Assembly: GCF_006716425.1 (NCBI RefSeq)
Contig: NZ_VFOZ01000001.1
Coordinates: 496,001-560,000, forward strand
DNA: 64,000 bases
Origin: Actinoallomurus bryophytorum
GTDB lineage: Bacteria > Actinomycetota > Actinomycetes > Streptosporangiales > Streptosporangiaceae
Direction: 5' to 3'
Shown: positions 43,540-52,553 of the stretch, in pieces
Numbering within the stretch: position 1 is the stretch's first letter
How the letters are laid out: the number at the start of each line of letters is the position of its first letter
Notes under the pieces: generated by a model
What the model saw: only the letters and a program-made list of their open reading frames with translations
What the model was told of the DNA's origin: nothing
The model's database searches: none
Made by a program: the position numbers and the translations under genes

Positions 43540-44400
43540 ATGCCGGTGACCATTCTCATGTGCGCCGACCCGCTCAACCCCCGGAGGGTCGACGAGCACT
43601 TCGCCCGGGAGGCCGACGCCGTACGCGCGCTCGGCGGCTCCATCGCGCTCATCGACCATGATGCCCTCCAGCACGGCGACGCCGCCATGGCCGTCCACCG
43701 CGTACCCCGTGACCTGGGCACCGTCTGGTACCGCGGCTGGATGATCACGGCCGTGCAGTACATCGCGCTGACCTCCGCCCTCGGCGCGCGGAGGGTCACG
43801 ATGGCGGTGCCGCCGGACGGCTACCAGAAGGCCCATGAGCTGCCCGGCTGGTACGACACGTTCGCCGGTGTCACTCCCGCGAGCGTGTGGCTCCCGATGC
43901 CCCCCGGCGCTCCCCCAGGCAGGGACAGGCTGGCGCAGCTCGTACGCCCGCTTCCCAAGGGACCCGTGATCGTCAAGGACTACGTCAAGTCGCGCAAGCA
44001 CGAGTGGGACGAGGCGTGCTTCGTGCCCGACGTCACCGACCTCGACCGGCTGCACGCCGTGGTGTCGCGTTTCTTCGAGCTTCAGGGCGACTCCCTGGCC
44101 GGCGGCATCGTGATCCGCGAGTTCGAGACGTACGAGGGCGGCGAGGCGCGCGTCTGGTGGGTCGACGGTGAGCCGGTGCTGGTCGGGCCGCATCCGGACA
44201 CCCCGGACCGGCATCCACGCCCGCGTACGGAGCCCACCGCGCCCTGCGTACGTTCTCTGGGCTGCCGCTTCATCACGACGGACCTCGCGCGGCGCGCGGA
44301 CGGCGCCTGGCGGGTGGTCGAGGTCGGCGACGGACAGGTGAGCGATCTTCCAGGAGGCGCCGAACCCGCCGACCTGTACCTGAGCTTCCCGATCCGCTAG
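43540..44400 (+). CDS. ATP-grasp domain protein (DUF4343-like)
   Basis: 286 residues. The first 105 resemble a pre-ATP-grasp segment (VTILMCADPLNPRRVDEHFAREADAV). The rest has ATP-grasp features: KGPVIVKDYVKSRKHEWDEA (phosphate-binding lysines), GIVIREFETYEGGEARVWWVDGEPV, and WRVVEVGDGQVSDLPGG with the Mg-binding acidic and polar residues. The substrate is unknown; such enzymes ligate carboxylates to amines. ATG at 43540. A LexA box lies 69 bases upstream, hinting at damage induction. It precedes a lipoprotein, a second ATP-grasp-type ligase and a DUF350 membrane protein on the same strand. Confidence 0.75.
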   Translation: MPVTILMCADPLNPRRVDEHFAREADAVRALGGSIALIDHDALQHGDAAMAVHRVPRDLGTVWYRGWMITAVQYIALTSALGARRVTMAVPPDGYQKAHELPGWYDTFAGVTPASVWLPMPPGAPPGRDRLAQLVRPLPKGPVIVKDYVKSRKHEWDEACFVPDVTDLDRLHAVVSRFFELQGDSLAGGIVIREFETYEGGEARVWWVDGEPVLVGPHPDTPDRHPRPRTEPTAPCVRSLGCRFITTDLARRADGAWRVVEVGDGQVSDLPGGAEPADLYLSFPIR

Positions 44401-44445
44401 GCACCTCTACACTTACCGGACATCACCCCCGGAACCGGAGGGCCC

Positions 44446-44790
44446 ATGCCTCCCCAAGACGCCGGACGGCGGATGCGCTCCGGTGCCGTACAGCTCAGCG
44501 CGGTGGGCGTGCTGTCCCTGACGCTCGTGGCCTGCTCCTCCAGCACCAGCGCGTCCTGCGTCGACGGCCAGAACTCCCGCGGCGGCTCACACCGCGTCGT
44601 CGACGACCGCTACTGCGACAACGGCGGCACGTACGGCCGCTACTACTGGTACTACGGCGGCCGCTACCACGGCGGTTACATCTCCCGCGGCTCCACGATC
44701 CGTCCCCGCGGCAGCAAGATCACTTCACGCGGCGGCCGGGTGATCTCGCGTGGTGGCTTCGGCGGGCACTCCGGCTCGCACGGAGGCTGA
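44446..44790 (+). CDS. Gly/Tyr/Arg-rich small lipoprotein
   Basis: 114 residues. Signal peptide RSGAVQLSAVGVLSLTLVAC with lipobox LVAC near residue 30. The mature part has two cysteines (SASCVDG and DRYCDNG) and then Gly/Tyr-rich and SRGG/PRG repeats (YYWYYGGRYHGGY, ISRGG). In E. coli, ygiB-ygiC and yjfLMC pair a small lipoprotein (DUF1190) with a glutathionylspermidine-synthase-like ligase. The same pairing here, 3 bases apart, suggests an equivalent role, though direct homology is not certain. ATG at 44446 after GGAGGGCC. Confidence 0.75.
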   Translation: MPPQDAGRRMRSGAVQLSAVGVLSLTLVACSSSTSASCVDGQNSRGGSHRVVDDRYCDNGGTYGRYYWYYGGRYHGGYISRGSTIRPRGSKITSRGGRVISRGGFGGHSGSHGG

Positions 44791-44793
44791 GCC

Positions 44794-45939
44794 GTGCGAC
44801 GCGAGTTCTCGGACCCGCGGGGGGACTGGGCCCAGATCATCGAGTCACAGGGCCTCGCGTACCACCGCACCTCCCACCCCGAGCACCTGACCCGCCCGTA
44901 CTGGGACGAGTCGGTGCACTACGTCTTCGGCATGGACGAGGTCCTCGCCCTGGAGACGGTCGTCGAAGAACTCCACGGGATGTGCCTGGCAGCGGTGGAG
45001 CACGTCGTGACGACCGGCCGGTACGACGTGTTCGGCATCCCGCCCTGGGTGCGCCCGCTCATCGAGGCGTCCTGGCGGCGCCGCGACCCGCACCTGTACG
45101 GGCGGTTCGACCTCCGGTACGACGGCGAGGGCCCGGCCAAGCTGCTGGAGTACAACGCCGACACCCCCACCGCGCTGGTGGAGAGCTCGATCGTGCAGTG
45201 GTACTGGCTACAGGACGTCTACGCCGACGGCGACCAGTGGAACTCCGTCCACGAACGCCTCGTGGACCGCTGGAAGGAGATCGCGCCGGGACCGGTGCAC
45301 TTCGCCTGGACCACGGAAGACGAGACCGGCGAAGAGCTGATGACCGTCGCGTACCTGCAGGAGACCGCCGAACAGGCCGGCGTCGCTGCCACCCCCATCG
45401 CGATGGAGGACGTCGGCTGGCACGCACGGGACGAACGCTTCGTCGACCTGGACGAGGCCGAGATCCGTACGCTCTGCAAGCTCTACCCGTGGGAGTGGAT
45501 CGTCGCCGAGCCGTTCGGCCGGCACGTCACGCGTGCGTCCTGGATCGAGCCGATCTGGAAGATGCTCCTGTCGAACAAGGCGCTGCTCGTCGTGCTCTGG
45601 GAGCTGTACCCGGGCCATCCGAACCTCCTGCCGACGTTCCTCGGCACGCCGAGCTCGCTCACGTCGTACGTGCGCAAGCCGCTGCTCGGCCGTGAGGGGG
45701 CGAGCATGAGCATCGTGACGCCCGACGGCGTACAGACCACTCCTGGGGAGTACGGAGCCGAGGGCTTCGTCTTCCAGGAGCTGTGCCCGCTGCCCGACTT
45801 CGGCGGCGAGCATCCCGTACTCGGCGCCTGGGTCGTGGGCGACGAGGCCGCCGGCCTGGGCATCCGCGAGACCTCCGGTCTCATCACCGATGACACCTCT
45901 TCATTCGTCCCGCACCGCATCGACGTGGCACCTCGTTAG
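44794..45939 (+). CDS. Glutathionylspermidine-synthase-like ATP-grasp ligase (YgiC/YjfC type)
   Basis: 381 residues of the synthetase (not amidase) domain family. Typical segments: RFDLRYDGEGPAKLLEYNADTP (acidic metal ligands), ESSIVQWYWLQD, VYPWEW-like LYPWEWIVAEPFG, SNKALLVVLWELYPGHPNLLP and VRKPLLGREGASM near residue 295. Actinomycetes lack glutathione, so true glutathionylspermidine is unlikely; the ligase probably joins another peptide to a polyamine or amine. GTG at 44794. It sits between a small lipoprotein and a DUF350 membrane protein (11-base gap), as in yjfLMC. Confidence 0.85.
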   Translation: MRREFSDPRGDWAQIIESQGLAYHRTSHPEHLTRPYWDESVHYVFGMDEVLALETVVEELHGMCLAAVEHVVTTGRYDVFGIPPWVRPLIEASWRRRDPHLYGRFDLRYDGEGPAKLLEYNADTPTALVESSIVQWYWLQDVYADGDQWNSVHERLVDRWKEIAPGPVHFAWTTEDETGEELMTVAYLQETAEQAGVAATPIAMEDVGWHARDERFVDLDEAEIRTLCKLYPWEWIVAEPFGRHVTRASWIEPIWKMLLSNKALLVVLWELYPGHPNLLPTFLGTPSSLTSYVRKPLLGREGASMSIVTPDGVQTTPGEYGAEGFVFQELCPLPDFGGEHPVLGAWVVGDEAAGLGIRETSGLITDDTSSFVPHRIDVAPR

Positions 45940-45949
45940 GGAGATCGAC

Positions 45950-46399
45950 ATGGCTATGGCGTTCTCGGAAGGTTTCGGCACGGCTCTGGGCAAGGGCGCC
46001 GGCGCGATCGCGGCGTACACGGCACTGGGGCTCGTGCTGCTGCTCATCGGGTTCTTCGCGGTCGACATGACCACGCCGGGCCGCCTCACCACGATCATCA
46101 GGACGAACCGCAACGCCAACGCGACACTGCTCGCCGTCTGCGGCATGGCGGGCGTGGGCCTCGTGGTGGCCGCGTCGATCTTCGCGTCCGGCGGGAAGCT
46201 CCTCGAAGGGCTGATCGCGACTCTCGTCTGGGGCCTGGTGGGCATCATCACCCAGCAGATCGCCACGCTGGTCGTGCGTTACCTGCTGGGCATCGACGTG
46301 GCCGGGCTGATGAACAAGGAGAAGCTCGAACCCTCGGCGATCCTCCTGGGCGCGACGCAGGTCACGGTCGGCCTGATCACCGCGGTCGCCGTCATCTGA
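45950..46399 (+). CDS. DUF350 (YjfL-like) membrane protein
   Basis: 149 residues with four hydrophobic segments (AAYTALGLVLLLIGFFAV, ATLLAVCGMAGVGLVVAAS, LIATLVWGLVGIITQQIATL, ILLGATQVTVGLITAVAV). It matches the DUF350 pattern of a duplicated two-TM unit. ATG at 45950 after TTAGGGAG. Function unknown; linkage to the YgiC/YjfC-type ligase is conserved across distant bacteria. Its end overlaps the convergent rhodanese end by 8 bases. Confidence 0.85.
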   Translation: MAMAFSEGFGTALGKGAGAIAAYTALGLVLLLIGFFAVDMTTPGRLTTIIRTNRNANATLLAVCGMAGVGLVVAASIFASGGKLLEGLIATLVWGLVGIITQQIATLVVRYLLGIDVAGLMNKEKLEPSAILLGATQVTVGLITAVAVI

Positions 46400-46805
46400 G
46401 GTCGTACGAGGCGAGCCGCGGGCGTACGGGACCGGGCGTCACCGGGAGCCCGGCCGCCCGCCACTCCTGGAAGCCGCCGACCACGTCCGTGGCGTCGACC
46501 AGGCCGATCGCCCGCAGAGACGCCGCGGCCAGCGACGAGGAGTAGCCCTCGTCGCAGATCACGATCCAGCGGACGCGGTCGTGGACGGCCTCGGGGATAC
46601 GAGAGTCGCTGCCGGGGTCGAGCCGCCACTCGAGATGGTTGCGCTCGACGACGACGGCGCCGGGGATGTCGCCGTCGGCGCGCCGCTGGTATTCGGGACG
46701 CGTGTCGACGAGGAGCCCGCCGGCGCGTACGGCCTCGGCCGCCTCGTGCGGCTTGAGGCGCGTGAGCCCCGCCCTGGCCTCGGCGAGCAGCCGGTCGACG
46801 CTCAC
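46392..46805 (-). CDS. Rhodanese-like domain protein
   Basis: 137 residues, a single rhodanese domain (LLVDTRPEYQRRADGDIPGAVVVERNHLEW). The catalytic-loop cysteine is in VICDEGYSSSLAA. The fold moves sulfane sulfur; a role as a sensor or donor is possible. The GTG at 46805 overlaps the DUF3046 stop (GTGA), which decides the start over the long upstream extension. Confidence 0.85.
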   Translation of the reverse strand: MSVDRLLAEARAGLTRLKPHEAAEAVRAGGLLVDTRPEYQRRADGDIPGAVVVERNHLEWRLDPGSDSRIPEAVHDRVRWIVICDEGYSSSLAAASLRAIGLVDATDVVGGFQEWRAAGLPVTPGPVRPRLASYDLR

Positions 46806-46996
46806 CGCAGTTTCTGGGGGACGTCGAAGGTGGCGCAGACCGCCTGCCACACGGCTTTGACGGCGACGCCTTCGGCCAAGGCCTGTTCGACGGTGCGGCC
46901 ACCTAGCTCGGCCAGGACGTAGTCCTTGGCCACGCTCTCGGCATAGCCATCGCCGAACTGGCTGTTCATTCGTTCCCAGAACACGGTGAGACGCAC
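46802..46996 (-). CDS. DUF3046 protein
   Basis: 64 residues: MRLTVFWERMNSQFGDGYAE, then VLAELGGRTVEQALAEGVAVKAVWQAVC. This small actinobacterial family lies upstream of recA in many genomes; its role is unknown. GTG at 46996. Divergent from lhr; its start is only 28 bases from the putative lhr promoter motif. Confidence 0.88.
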   Translation of the reverse strand: MRLTVFWERMNSQFGDGYAESVAKDYVLAELGGRTVEQALAEGVAVKAVWQAVCATFDVPQKLR

Positions 46997-47023
46997 CCCT
47001 CAACGCTACCGGCCGGCGCGTTC

Positions 47024-47045
47024 TGTCGGTGCCGCGAGGCATCAT
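47024..47045 (+). promoter_or_regulatory. RecA-NDp-like promoter of lhr
   Basis: TGTCGGTG, 8 bases, CATCAT: one mismatch to TGTCRGTG-N8-TANNNT. The -10 lies 7 bases before the lhr ATG, so the transcript would begin at or next to the ATG, consistent with the absence of a ribosome-binding site. Confidence 0.55.
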
Positions 47046-47051
47046 GGCAGC

Positions 47052-50000
47052 ATGGGACCGCTAGACCGCTTCTCCGCCGCCGCGCGTGCGTGGTTCACCG
47101 GGGCGTTCGCCGCGCCCACGGCGGCTCAGGAGGGCGCCTGGGAGGCCATCTCCCGTGGCGACAACACCCTGGTCGTGGCCCCGACCGGCTCGGGCAAGAC
47201 CCTCGCCGCGTTCTTCTGGTCACTCGACCGGCTCGCCACCGTGCCGCCGCCGGAGGATCCCAAGCGGCGCTGCCGGGTGCTGTACGTCTCCCCGCTCAAG
47301 GCGCTGGCCGTCGACATCGAGCGCAACCTCCGGGCCCCGCTGACCGGGCTGCGGCAGACGTCCCAGCGGCTGGGCCTGGACGAGCCGGACATACGCGTGG
47401 CCGTGCGCTCCGGTGACACTCCCGCTGACGAGCGCCGCCGGTTCGCGGCCAAGCCGTCCGACATCCTCATCACGACGCCGGAGTCGCTGTTCCTGATCCT
47501 GACCTCACAGGCGCGCGAGGCGCTGCGCGGCGTCGAGACGGTGATCATCGATGAGGTCCACGCGGTGGCGGCGACCAAGCGCGGCGCCCATCTCGCACTT
47601 TCTCTCGAGCGGCTCGACGCGCTCCTGGAGCGACCCGCCCAGCGCGTCGGTCTCTCCGCGACGGTACGGCCGGTGGCCGAGGTCGCGACGTTCCTCGGCG
47701 GCACGAGACCCGCCACCGTGGTGCAGCCGCCGCACCAGAAAGAGGTCGAGCTCGAGATCGTCGTGCCGATCGAGGACATGACCGAGCTGGGGCAGCCGAC
47801 CGAGGACCTGAGCGGGGCGGCGGCCGGAGAGCCCAACCGCACGTCGATCTGGCCGCACGTGGAGGCGCGCGTGCTGGACCTCATCGAGGCACACCGCTCG
47901 ACGATCGTCTTCGCCAACTCGCGCCGCCTGGCCGAGCGGCTGAGCGGACGCCTCAACGAGCTGTCGCTGGAGCGGGCCGAGGAGGAGCTCGCCGAGGACG
48001 ACTCGCCCGCCGAGATGATGGCGCAGGCCGGGGCCTCGCGCGGGGCTCCGGCCGACGTCGTACGCGCGCATCACGGGTCGGTCTCCAAGGAGGAGCGGGC
48101 CGGGATCGAGGAGGCGCTCAAGGCCGGGCGGCTGCCCGCCGTCGTCGCCACCTCCAGCCTGGAGCTCGGCATCGACATGGGCGCGGTCGACCTGGTGATC
48201 CAGGTCGAGTCGCCGCCCTCGGTGGCCGGCGGGCTCCAGCGCATCGGCCGGGCCGGGCACCAGGTCGGCGCCGTCTCCAAGGGCGTCATCTTCCCCAAAT
48301 ACCGGGGCGACCTCGTGCAGACCGCGATCGTGGCCGAGCGGATGCGCGACGGCGAGATCGAGGAGCTGCGTTACCCGCGCAACCCCCTCGACGTGCTCGC
48401 CCAGCAGATCATCGCGATGGTCGGCATGGACGAGTGGCCGGTCGATGACCTGGAGATCCTGGTACGACGCGCGGCATCGTTCGCGACGCTGCCGCGTTCG
48501 GTGCTGGAGGCCACACTCGACATGCTCGCCGGTCGCTACCCGAGCGACGAGTTCGGCGAGCTGCGCCCACGGCTGGTGTGGGACCGCGTCGCCGGGGTCC
48601 TGCGGGGGCGCCCCGGGGCGCAGCGGCTCGCGGTCACCAGCGGCGGCACCATCCCCGACCGCGGCCTGTTCGGCGTCTTCCTCGTGGGTGAGAAGGCGTC
48701 GCGGGTGGGCGAGCTGGACGAGGAGATGGTGTACGAGTCGCGGGTCGGCGACGTGTTCGTGCTCGGCGCGAGCTCGTGGCGCATCGAGGACATCACCCCC
48801 GACCGCGTGCTGGTCTCCCCCGCGCCGGGACGGCCGGGCAAGCTGCCGTTCTGGCACGGCGACGCTCCCGGGCGCCCGGCCGAGCTGGGGCGCGCCCTGG
48901 GCGCGTTCAGCCGTGAGCTGTCCGCGCTGTCACCGGACCAGGCGCGCTCTCGCGTACGTGCCGCGGGCCTGGACGAATGGGCCGCCGGCAACCTGCTCGC
49001 CTATCTGTCCGAGCAGCGTGAGGCGACCGGCTACGTGCCCGACGACCGCACCCTGGTGGTCGAGCGGTTCCGCGACGAGCTGGGCGACTGGCGGATCGTG
49101 GTCCACTCACCCTTCGGGGCGCTCGTGCACGCTCCATGGGCGCTCGCCATGGCCTCCCGGCTGCGCGAACGCTACGGTGTCGACGCCCAGGCCATGCACT
49201 CCGACGACGGCATCGTGCTGCGCATCCCCGACACCGGCGGCACCGAGGCCGCGCCGCCGGCGAGCGACCTGGCGCTGTTCGATCCCGACGAGATCGAGCG
49301 GATCGTCACGGACGAGCTGGGCGGCTCGGCGCTGTTCGCCTCACGGTTCCGCGAGTGCGCGGCGCGTGCGCTACTGCTGCCCCGGCACCGTCCGGGCAAG
49401 CGCATGCCGCTGTGGCAGCAGCGGCAGAGGGCGGCGCAGCTGCTCGCCGTGGCGAGCAAGTACGCCTCGTTCCCGATCGTGCTGGAGACCGTGCGCGAGT
49501 GCCTCCAGGACGTGTTCGACGTGCCGGGGCTGGTCACGCTGATGCGCGACCTGGCCGGCCGCAAGACGCGGCTGGTCGAGGTGGAGACGCAGGTGCCCTC
49601 GCCGTACGCGCGGTCCCTGCTGTTCAGCTACGTCGGCGCGTTCATGTACGAGGGCGACGCCCCGCTCGCAGAGCGGCGCGCGCAGGCCCTCGCCCTCGAC
49701 TCGACACTGCTCGCCGAGCTGCTCGGCCAGGCCGACCTCCGCGAGCTCCTCGACCCGGAGGTGGTCGCCGAGGCGTCTCTGGAGCTGCAGCGGCTGCCGG
49801 CCGCACGGCACGCACGCGACATGGAGGGCACCGCCGACCTGCTCCGCGAGCTGGGGCCGCTCACGACTCCCGAGCTGATCTCGCGGGGCGCGACCGCGCA
49901 ATGGCTGGCCGAGCTGGAGGAGTCGCGCCGTGCGATACGGGTGCGCATCTCCGGCGAGGAGCGATGGGCGGCCATCGAGGACGCCGCACGACTGCGCGAC

Positions 50001-51518
50001 GCACTCGGGGTGCCGCTGCCGGTCGGCGTGCCGGAGGTCTTCCTGGAGCCGATCGCCGACCCGCTCGCCGACCTGCTGAGCCGTCATGCGCGTACACACG
50101 GTCCGTTCCACGCGTCGGACGCGGCCTCCCGGTTCGGGCTGGGCGTCGCGGTGGTGAACGACACGCTGCACCGGCTCGCGGGCCGCGTGTCCGAGGGGGA
50201 GTTCACGCCGGGTGAGCGCGGCACCGAGTGGTGCGACACCGGGGTGCTGCGCATGCTGCGCCGCCGGTCACTGGCTCGCCTGCGCGCCGAGGTGGAGCCC
50301 TCGTCGCACGACGCCCTGGCCCGTTTCCTGCCCGCGTGGCACGGCATCGGCTCCTCGCGGCTGCGGGGTCTCGACGCGCTGGTGCAGGCGATCGAACAGT
50401 TGCAGGGCGCCGCGGTGCCGGCGTCGGCCCTGGAGTCGCTGGTGCTGCCCGCGCGGGTCCCCGGCTACTCCCCCGCGATGCTGGACGAGCTGACCGCCTC
50501 CGGTGAGGTGGTGTGGGCGGGCCAGGGCGGCCTGCCGGGCGGCGACGGGTGGGTGTCGCTCTATCTGGCCGACACGGCTCCGCTCCTCATGGCCGAACCC
50601 GCCGACATCACCCTGACGCCGCTGCATTCGGCGGTCCTGGAGGCGCTGGGCGACGGCGGGGCGGTGTTCTTCCGCACGCTGTCCGACCGGGTGGGCTCGC
50701 TGAACGACCAGGAGCTGGTCACGGTGCTGTGGGACCTGGTGTGGGCGGGCCGGCTGACCAACGACACGCTGGCCCCGCTGCGTTCGCGGCTCGGTTCGAG
50801 CCGGACCACACACCGTCCTCGCACCCGCCGCCGCCCGGTCATGCCCTCACGCACCGGCCCCCCGACGGTGGCCGGCCGCTGGTGGCTTCTGCCCGAACGC
50901 GTCTTCGACGCGACCCGCCGCAGCCACGCCCTGGCCGAGACACTGCTCGACCGGTACGGCGTCGTCATCCGCGGCGCGGTAATGGCCGAACGCACACCGG
51001 GAGGCTTCGCGGCGGTGTACCCCGTGCTCCGGGCGTTCGAGGAGACGGGCCGGTGCCGCCGCGGCTACTTCGTGGATGGCCTGGGCGCCGCCCAGTTCGC
51101 CCTGCCGGGAGCCGTCGACCGCCTACGCGCCACCACCCGCGCCGACGCGCCCCGCGCCCTGGTCCTGGCCGCGACCGACCCGGCCAACCCGTACGGCGCC
51201 GCCCTGCCCTGGCCCGAACGCCCGGAGGACGCCGCGAGCGGCCACAAACCGGGCCGCAAGGCGGGAGCACTCGTCGTCCTCGTGGAGGGACAACTGGTCC
51301 TCTACGTCGAACGCGGCGGCAAGACCCTGCTGTCGTGGAACGAAACCGACCTACAGCCGGCCGTCGACGCCCTCGCCCTGGCGGTACGCGAGGGAGCCCT
51401 CGGAAAACTAACGGTCGAACGCGCGGATGGCGGCGCCATCAACGACTCCCCCTTGGCGGCCGCGCTGGAGGCGGCGGGCTTCCACCCCACACCCCGAGGC
51501 CTACGCCTCCGCTCCTGA
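47052..51518 (+). CDS. lhr: Large ATP-dependent helicase Lhr
   Basis: 1488 residues, the length of full actinobacterial Lhr, a 3-prime to 5-prime translocase in DNA repair. Walker A APTGSGKT at 43-50; DEAH-type motif IIDEVHAV; motif III SATVRP; the second RecA domain carries TSSLELGIDMGAVD and QRIGRAGHQ (motif VI). The winged-helix and beta-barrel domains and the Lhr-specific C-terminal half follow. ATG at 47052; upstream readings cross the promoter. The end RADGGAINDSPLA recurs in degenerate form downstream (see repeats). A RecA-NDp-like promoter suggests DNA-damage induction. Confidence 0.95.
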   Translation: MGPLDRFSAAARAWFTGAFAAPTAAQEGAWEAISRGDNTLVVAPTGSGKTLAAFFWSLDRLATVPPPEDPKRRCRVLYVSPLKALAVDIERNLRAPLTGLRQTSQRLGLDEPDIRVAVRSGDTPADERRRFAAKPSDILITTPESLFLILTSQAREALRGVETVIIDEVHAVAATKRGAHLALSLERLDALLERPAQRVGLSATVRPVAEVATFLGGTRPATVVQPPHQKEVELEIVVPIEDMTELGQPTEDLSGAAAGEPNRTSIWPHVEARVLDLIEAHRSTIVFANSRRLAERLSGRLNELSLERAEEELAEDDSPAEMMAQAGASRGAPADVVRAHHGSVSKEERAGIEEALKAGRLPAVVATSSLELGIDMGAVDLVIQVESPPSVAGGLQRIGRAGHQVGAVSKGVIFPKYRGDLVQTAIVAERMRDGEIEELRYPRNPLDVLAQQIIAMVGMDEWPVDDLEILVRRAASFATLPRSVLEATLDMLAGRYPSDEFGELRPRLVWDRVAGVLRGRPGAQRLAVTSGGTIPDRGLFGVFLVGEKASRVGELDEEMVYESRVGDVFVLGASSWRIEDITPDRVLVSPAPGRPGKLPFWHGDAPGRPAELGRALGAFSRELSALSPDQARSRVRAAGLDEWAAGNLLAYLSEQREATGYVPDDRTLVVERFRDELGDWRIVVHSPFGALVHAPWALAMASRLRERYGVDAQAMHSDDGIVLRIPDTGGTEAAPPASDLALFDPDEIERIVTDELGGSALFASRFRECAARALLLPRHRPGKRMPLWQQRQRAAQLLAVASKYASFPIVLETVRECLQDVFDVPGLVTLMRDLAGRKTRLVEVETQVPSPYARSLLFSYVGAFMYEGDAPLAERRAQALALDSTLLAELLGQADLRELLDPEVVAEASLELQRLPAARHARDMEGTADLLRELGPLTTPELISRGATAQWLAELEESRRAIRVRISGEERWAAIEDAARLRDALGVPLPVGVPEVFLEPIADPLADLLSRHARTHGPFHASDAASRFGLGVAVVNDTLHRLAGRVSEGEFTPGERGTEWCDTGVLRMLRRRSLARLRAEVEPSSHDALARFLPAWHGIGSSRLRGLDALVQAIEQLQGAAVPASALESLVLPARVPGYSPAMLDELTASGEVVWAGQGGLPGGDGWVSLYLADTAPLLMAEPADITLTPLHSAVLEALGDGGAVFFRTLSDRVGSLNDQELVTVLWDLVWAGRLTNDTLAPLRSRLGSSRTTHRPRTRRRPVMPSRTGPPTVAGRWWLLPERVFDATRRSHALAETLLDRYGVVIRGAVMAERTPGGFAAVYPVLRAFEETGRCRRGYFVDGLGAAQFALPGAVDRLRATTRADAPRALVLAATDPANPYGAALPWPERPEDAASGHKPGRKAGALVVLVEGQLVLYVERGGKTLLSWNETDLQPAVDALALAVREGALGKLTVERADGGAINDSPLAAALEAAGFHPTPRGLRLRS

Positions 51519-52430
51519 CGCTTTACGCTGCCCGGCGACCGATGCGACCGTCATCGAGTCCCCACACGCCGTTCACTGGAGAAGACCTTTTCGCCCACCT
51601 CCGCACGGCCCTCTCCCGACGCTCGAACGTGTGGATGGCGGCGCCATCACCGACTCCCCCTTGGCGACCGACTTGGAGGCAGCGAGCGTCCACCCCACAC
51701 CCACGGCCTACGTTTCCGCTCCCGAACGCCTCTCCCCGCTCGGACACCGACACGTCAACGGCAGCGGCCGTCAAGACCCCGCAACCGTTCACCGAAAACG
51801 ACCTTTCCACCCGCCCCACACGACCCCTACTCCTGACACGCCAACGAGCGGACAGCGACGCCACCATCGCCTTCGCCGCTCGCCGAAAACACCCGGCACC
51901 ACCCACCCCTGCGCAACCCCGCTCCGACGCTCGAGCGAGCGGATGGCGGCACCATCACCGACTCGCCCTTGGCGACCGCCTTGGAAGCAGCGAGCGTCCA
52001 CTCCACATCCCGCGGCCTCCGCCTCCACTCCCGAACGCCTCGCCCCGCTCGGCGACCGACGCGTCGACGTCATCAAGTCCCCGCACGTCGTTCATGGGAA
52101 GCGACCTTCCACCCACCTCCGCGCAACCCCCACTCCCGACACTCGAACGAGCGGATGGCGGCGCCATCAACGCCCCTCACCGCCGCTTGCGGCCAGCCTC
52201 CACCCCACATCCCCACCCCACAGCCTCCGCTTTGGCTCCCGAACGCCTCGACTCGCTCGGAAACGGCCGCTTCCGCCCGTCCCCGTACAGCCGACGCCTG
52301 CCACTGACGATCACGGCCGCCATGGATCTCACACCGCGGCCTACGCCTTCGCTCCTGGGGAGCACGCGCACTGCAGCCACCTGCCGCTATCGGGAAGCTG
52401 ATCGTTGAGCGCGGACGGCGGCACCGTGGT
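51423..52430. repeat. Degenerate tandem copies of the lhr 3-prime end
   Basis: The block GCGGATGGCGGCGCCATC, from the lhr C-terminus, recurs at 51631, 51939 and 52151, and more divergently at 51848 and 52413. Spacings are 208, 217, 91, 212 and 262 bases. The copies also share the following sequence (TTGGCGACCG-CTTGGA, TCCACCCCACA, CTCCCGAACGCCTC) and part of the spacer (GTCATC-AGTCCCC-CAC, TTCCACCCACCTCCGC). So a unit of about 210 bases spanning the gene end and its downstream DNA was duplicated, then decayed. No intact gene lies in 51519-52553. Confidence 0.8.
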
Positions 52431-52503
52431 CGGCCCCATCGCTCGCCGCCGCTTTGGAGCCCGCGGTTTCTCCTACCGGCGCCGGTTTCTTCGCTCTCGG
52501 CAG

Positions 52504-52534
52504 TTGAATCCGGTACCCCGGTACAGGCTTATCG
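52504..52534 (+). promoter_or_regulatory. MerR-type promoter with 19-bp spacer
   Basis: TTGAAT (52504-52509) and TTATCG (52529-52534) are 19 bases apart, the over-long spacing of MerR-controlled promoters. The spacer holds an imperfect dyad CCGGTACC-CCGGTACAGG (seven of nine pairs). It drives the small CC-motif gene and the merR-like gene behind it. Confidence 0.65.
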
Positions 52535-52553
52535 TCGTCTCGGGGTGATCTCG

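Noticed and set aside
50513-52408. 631-codon plus-strand frame running past the end of lhr
   Set aside because: Out-of-frame with lhr, Arg/Pro-rich, and produced by the degenerate repeats.
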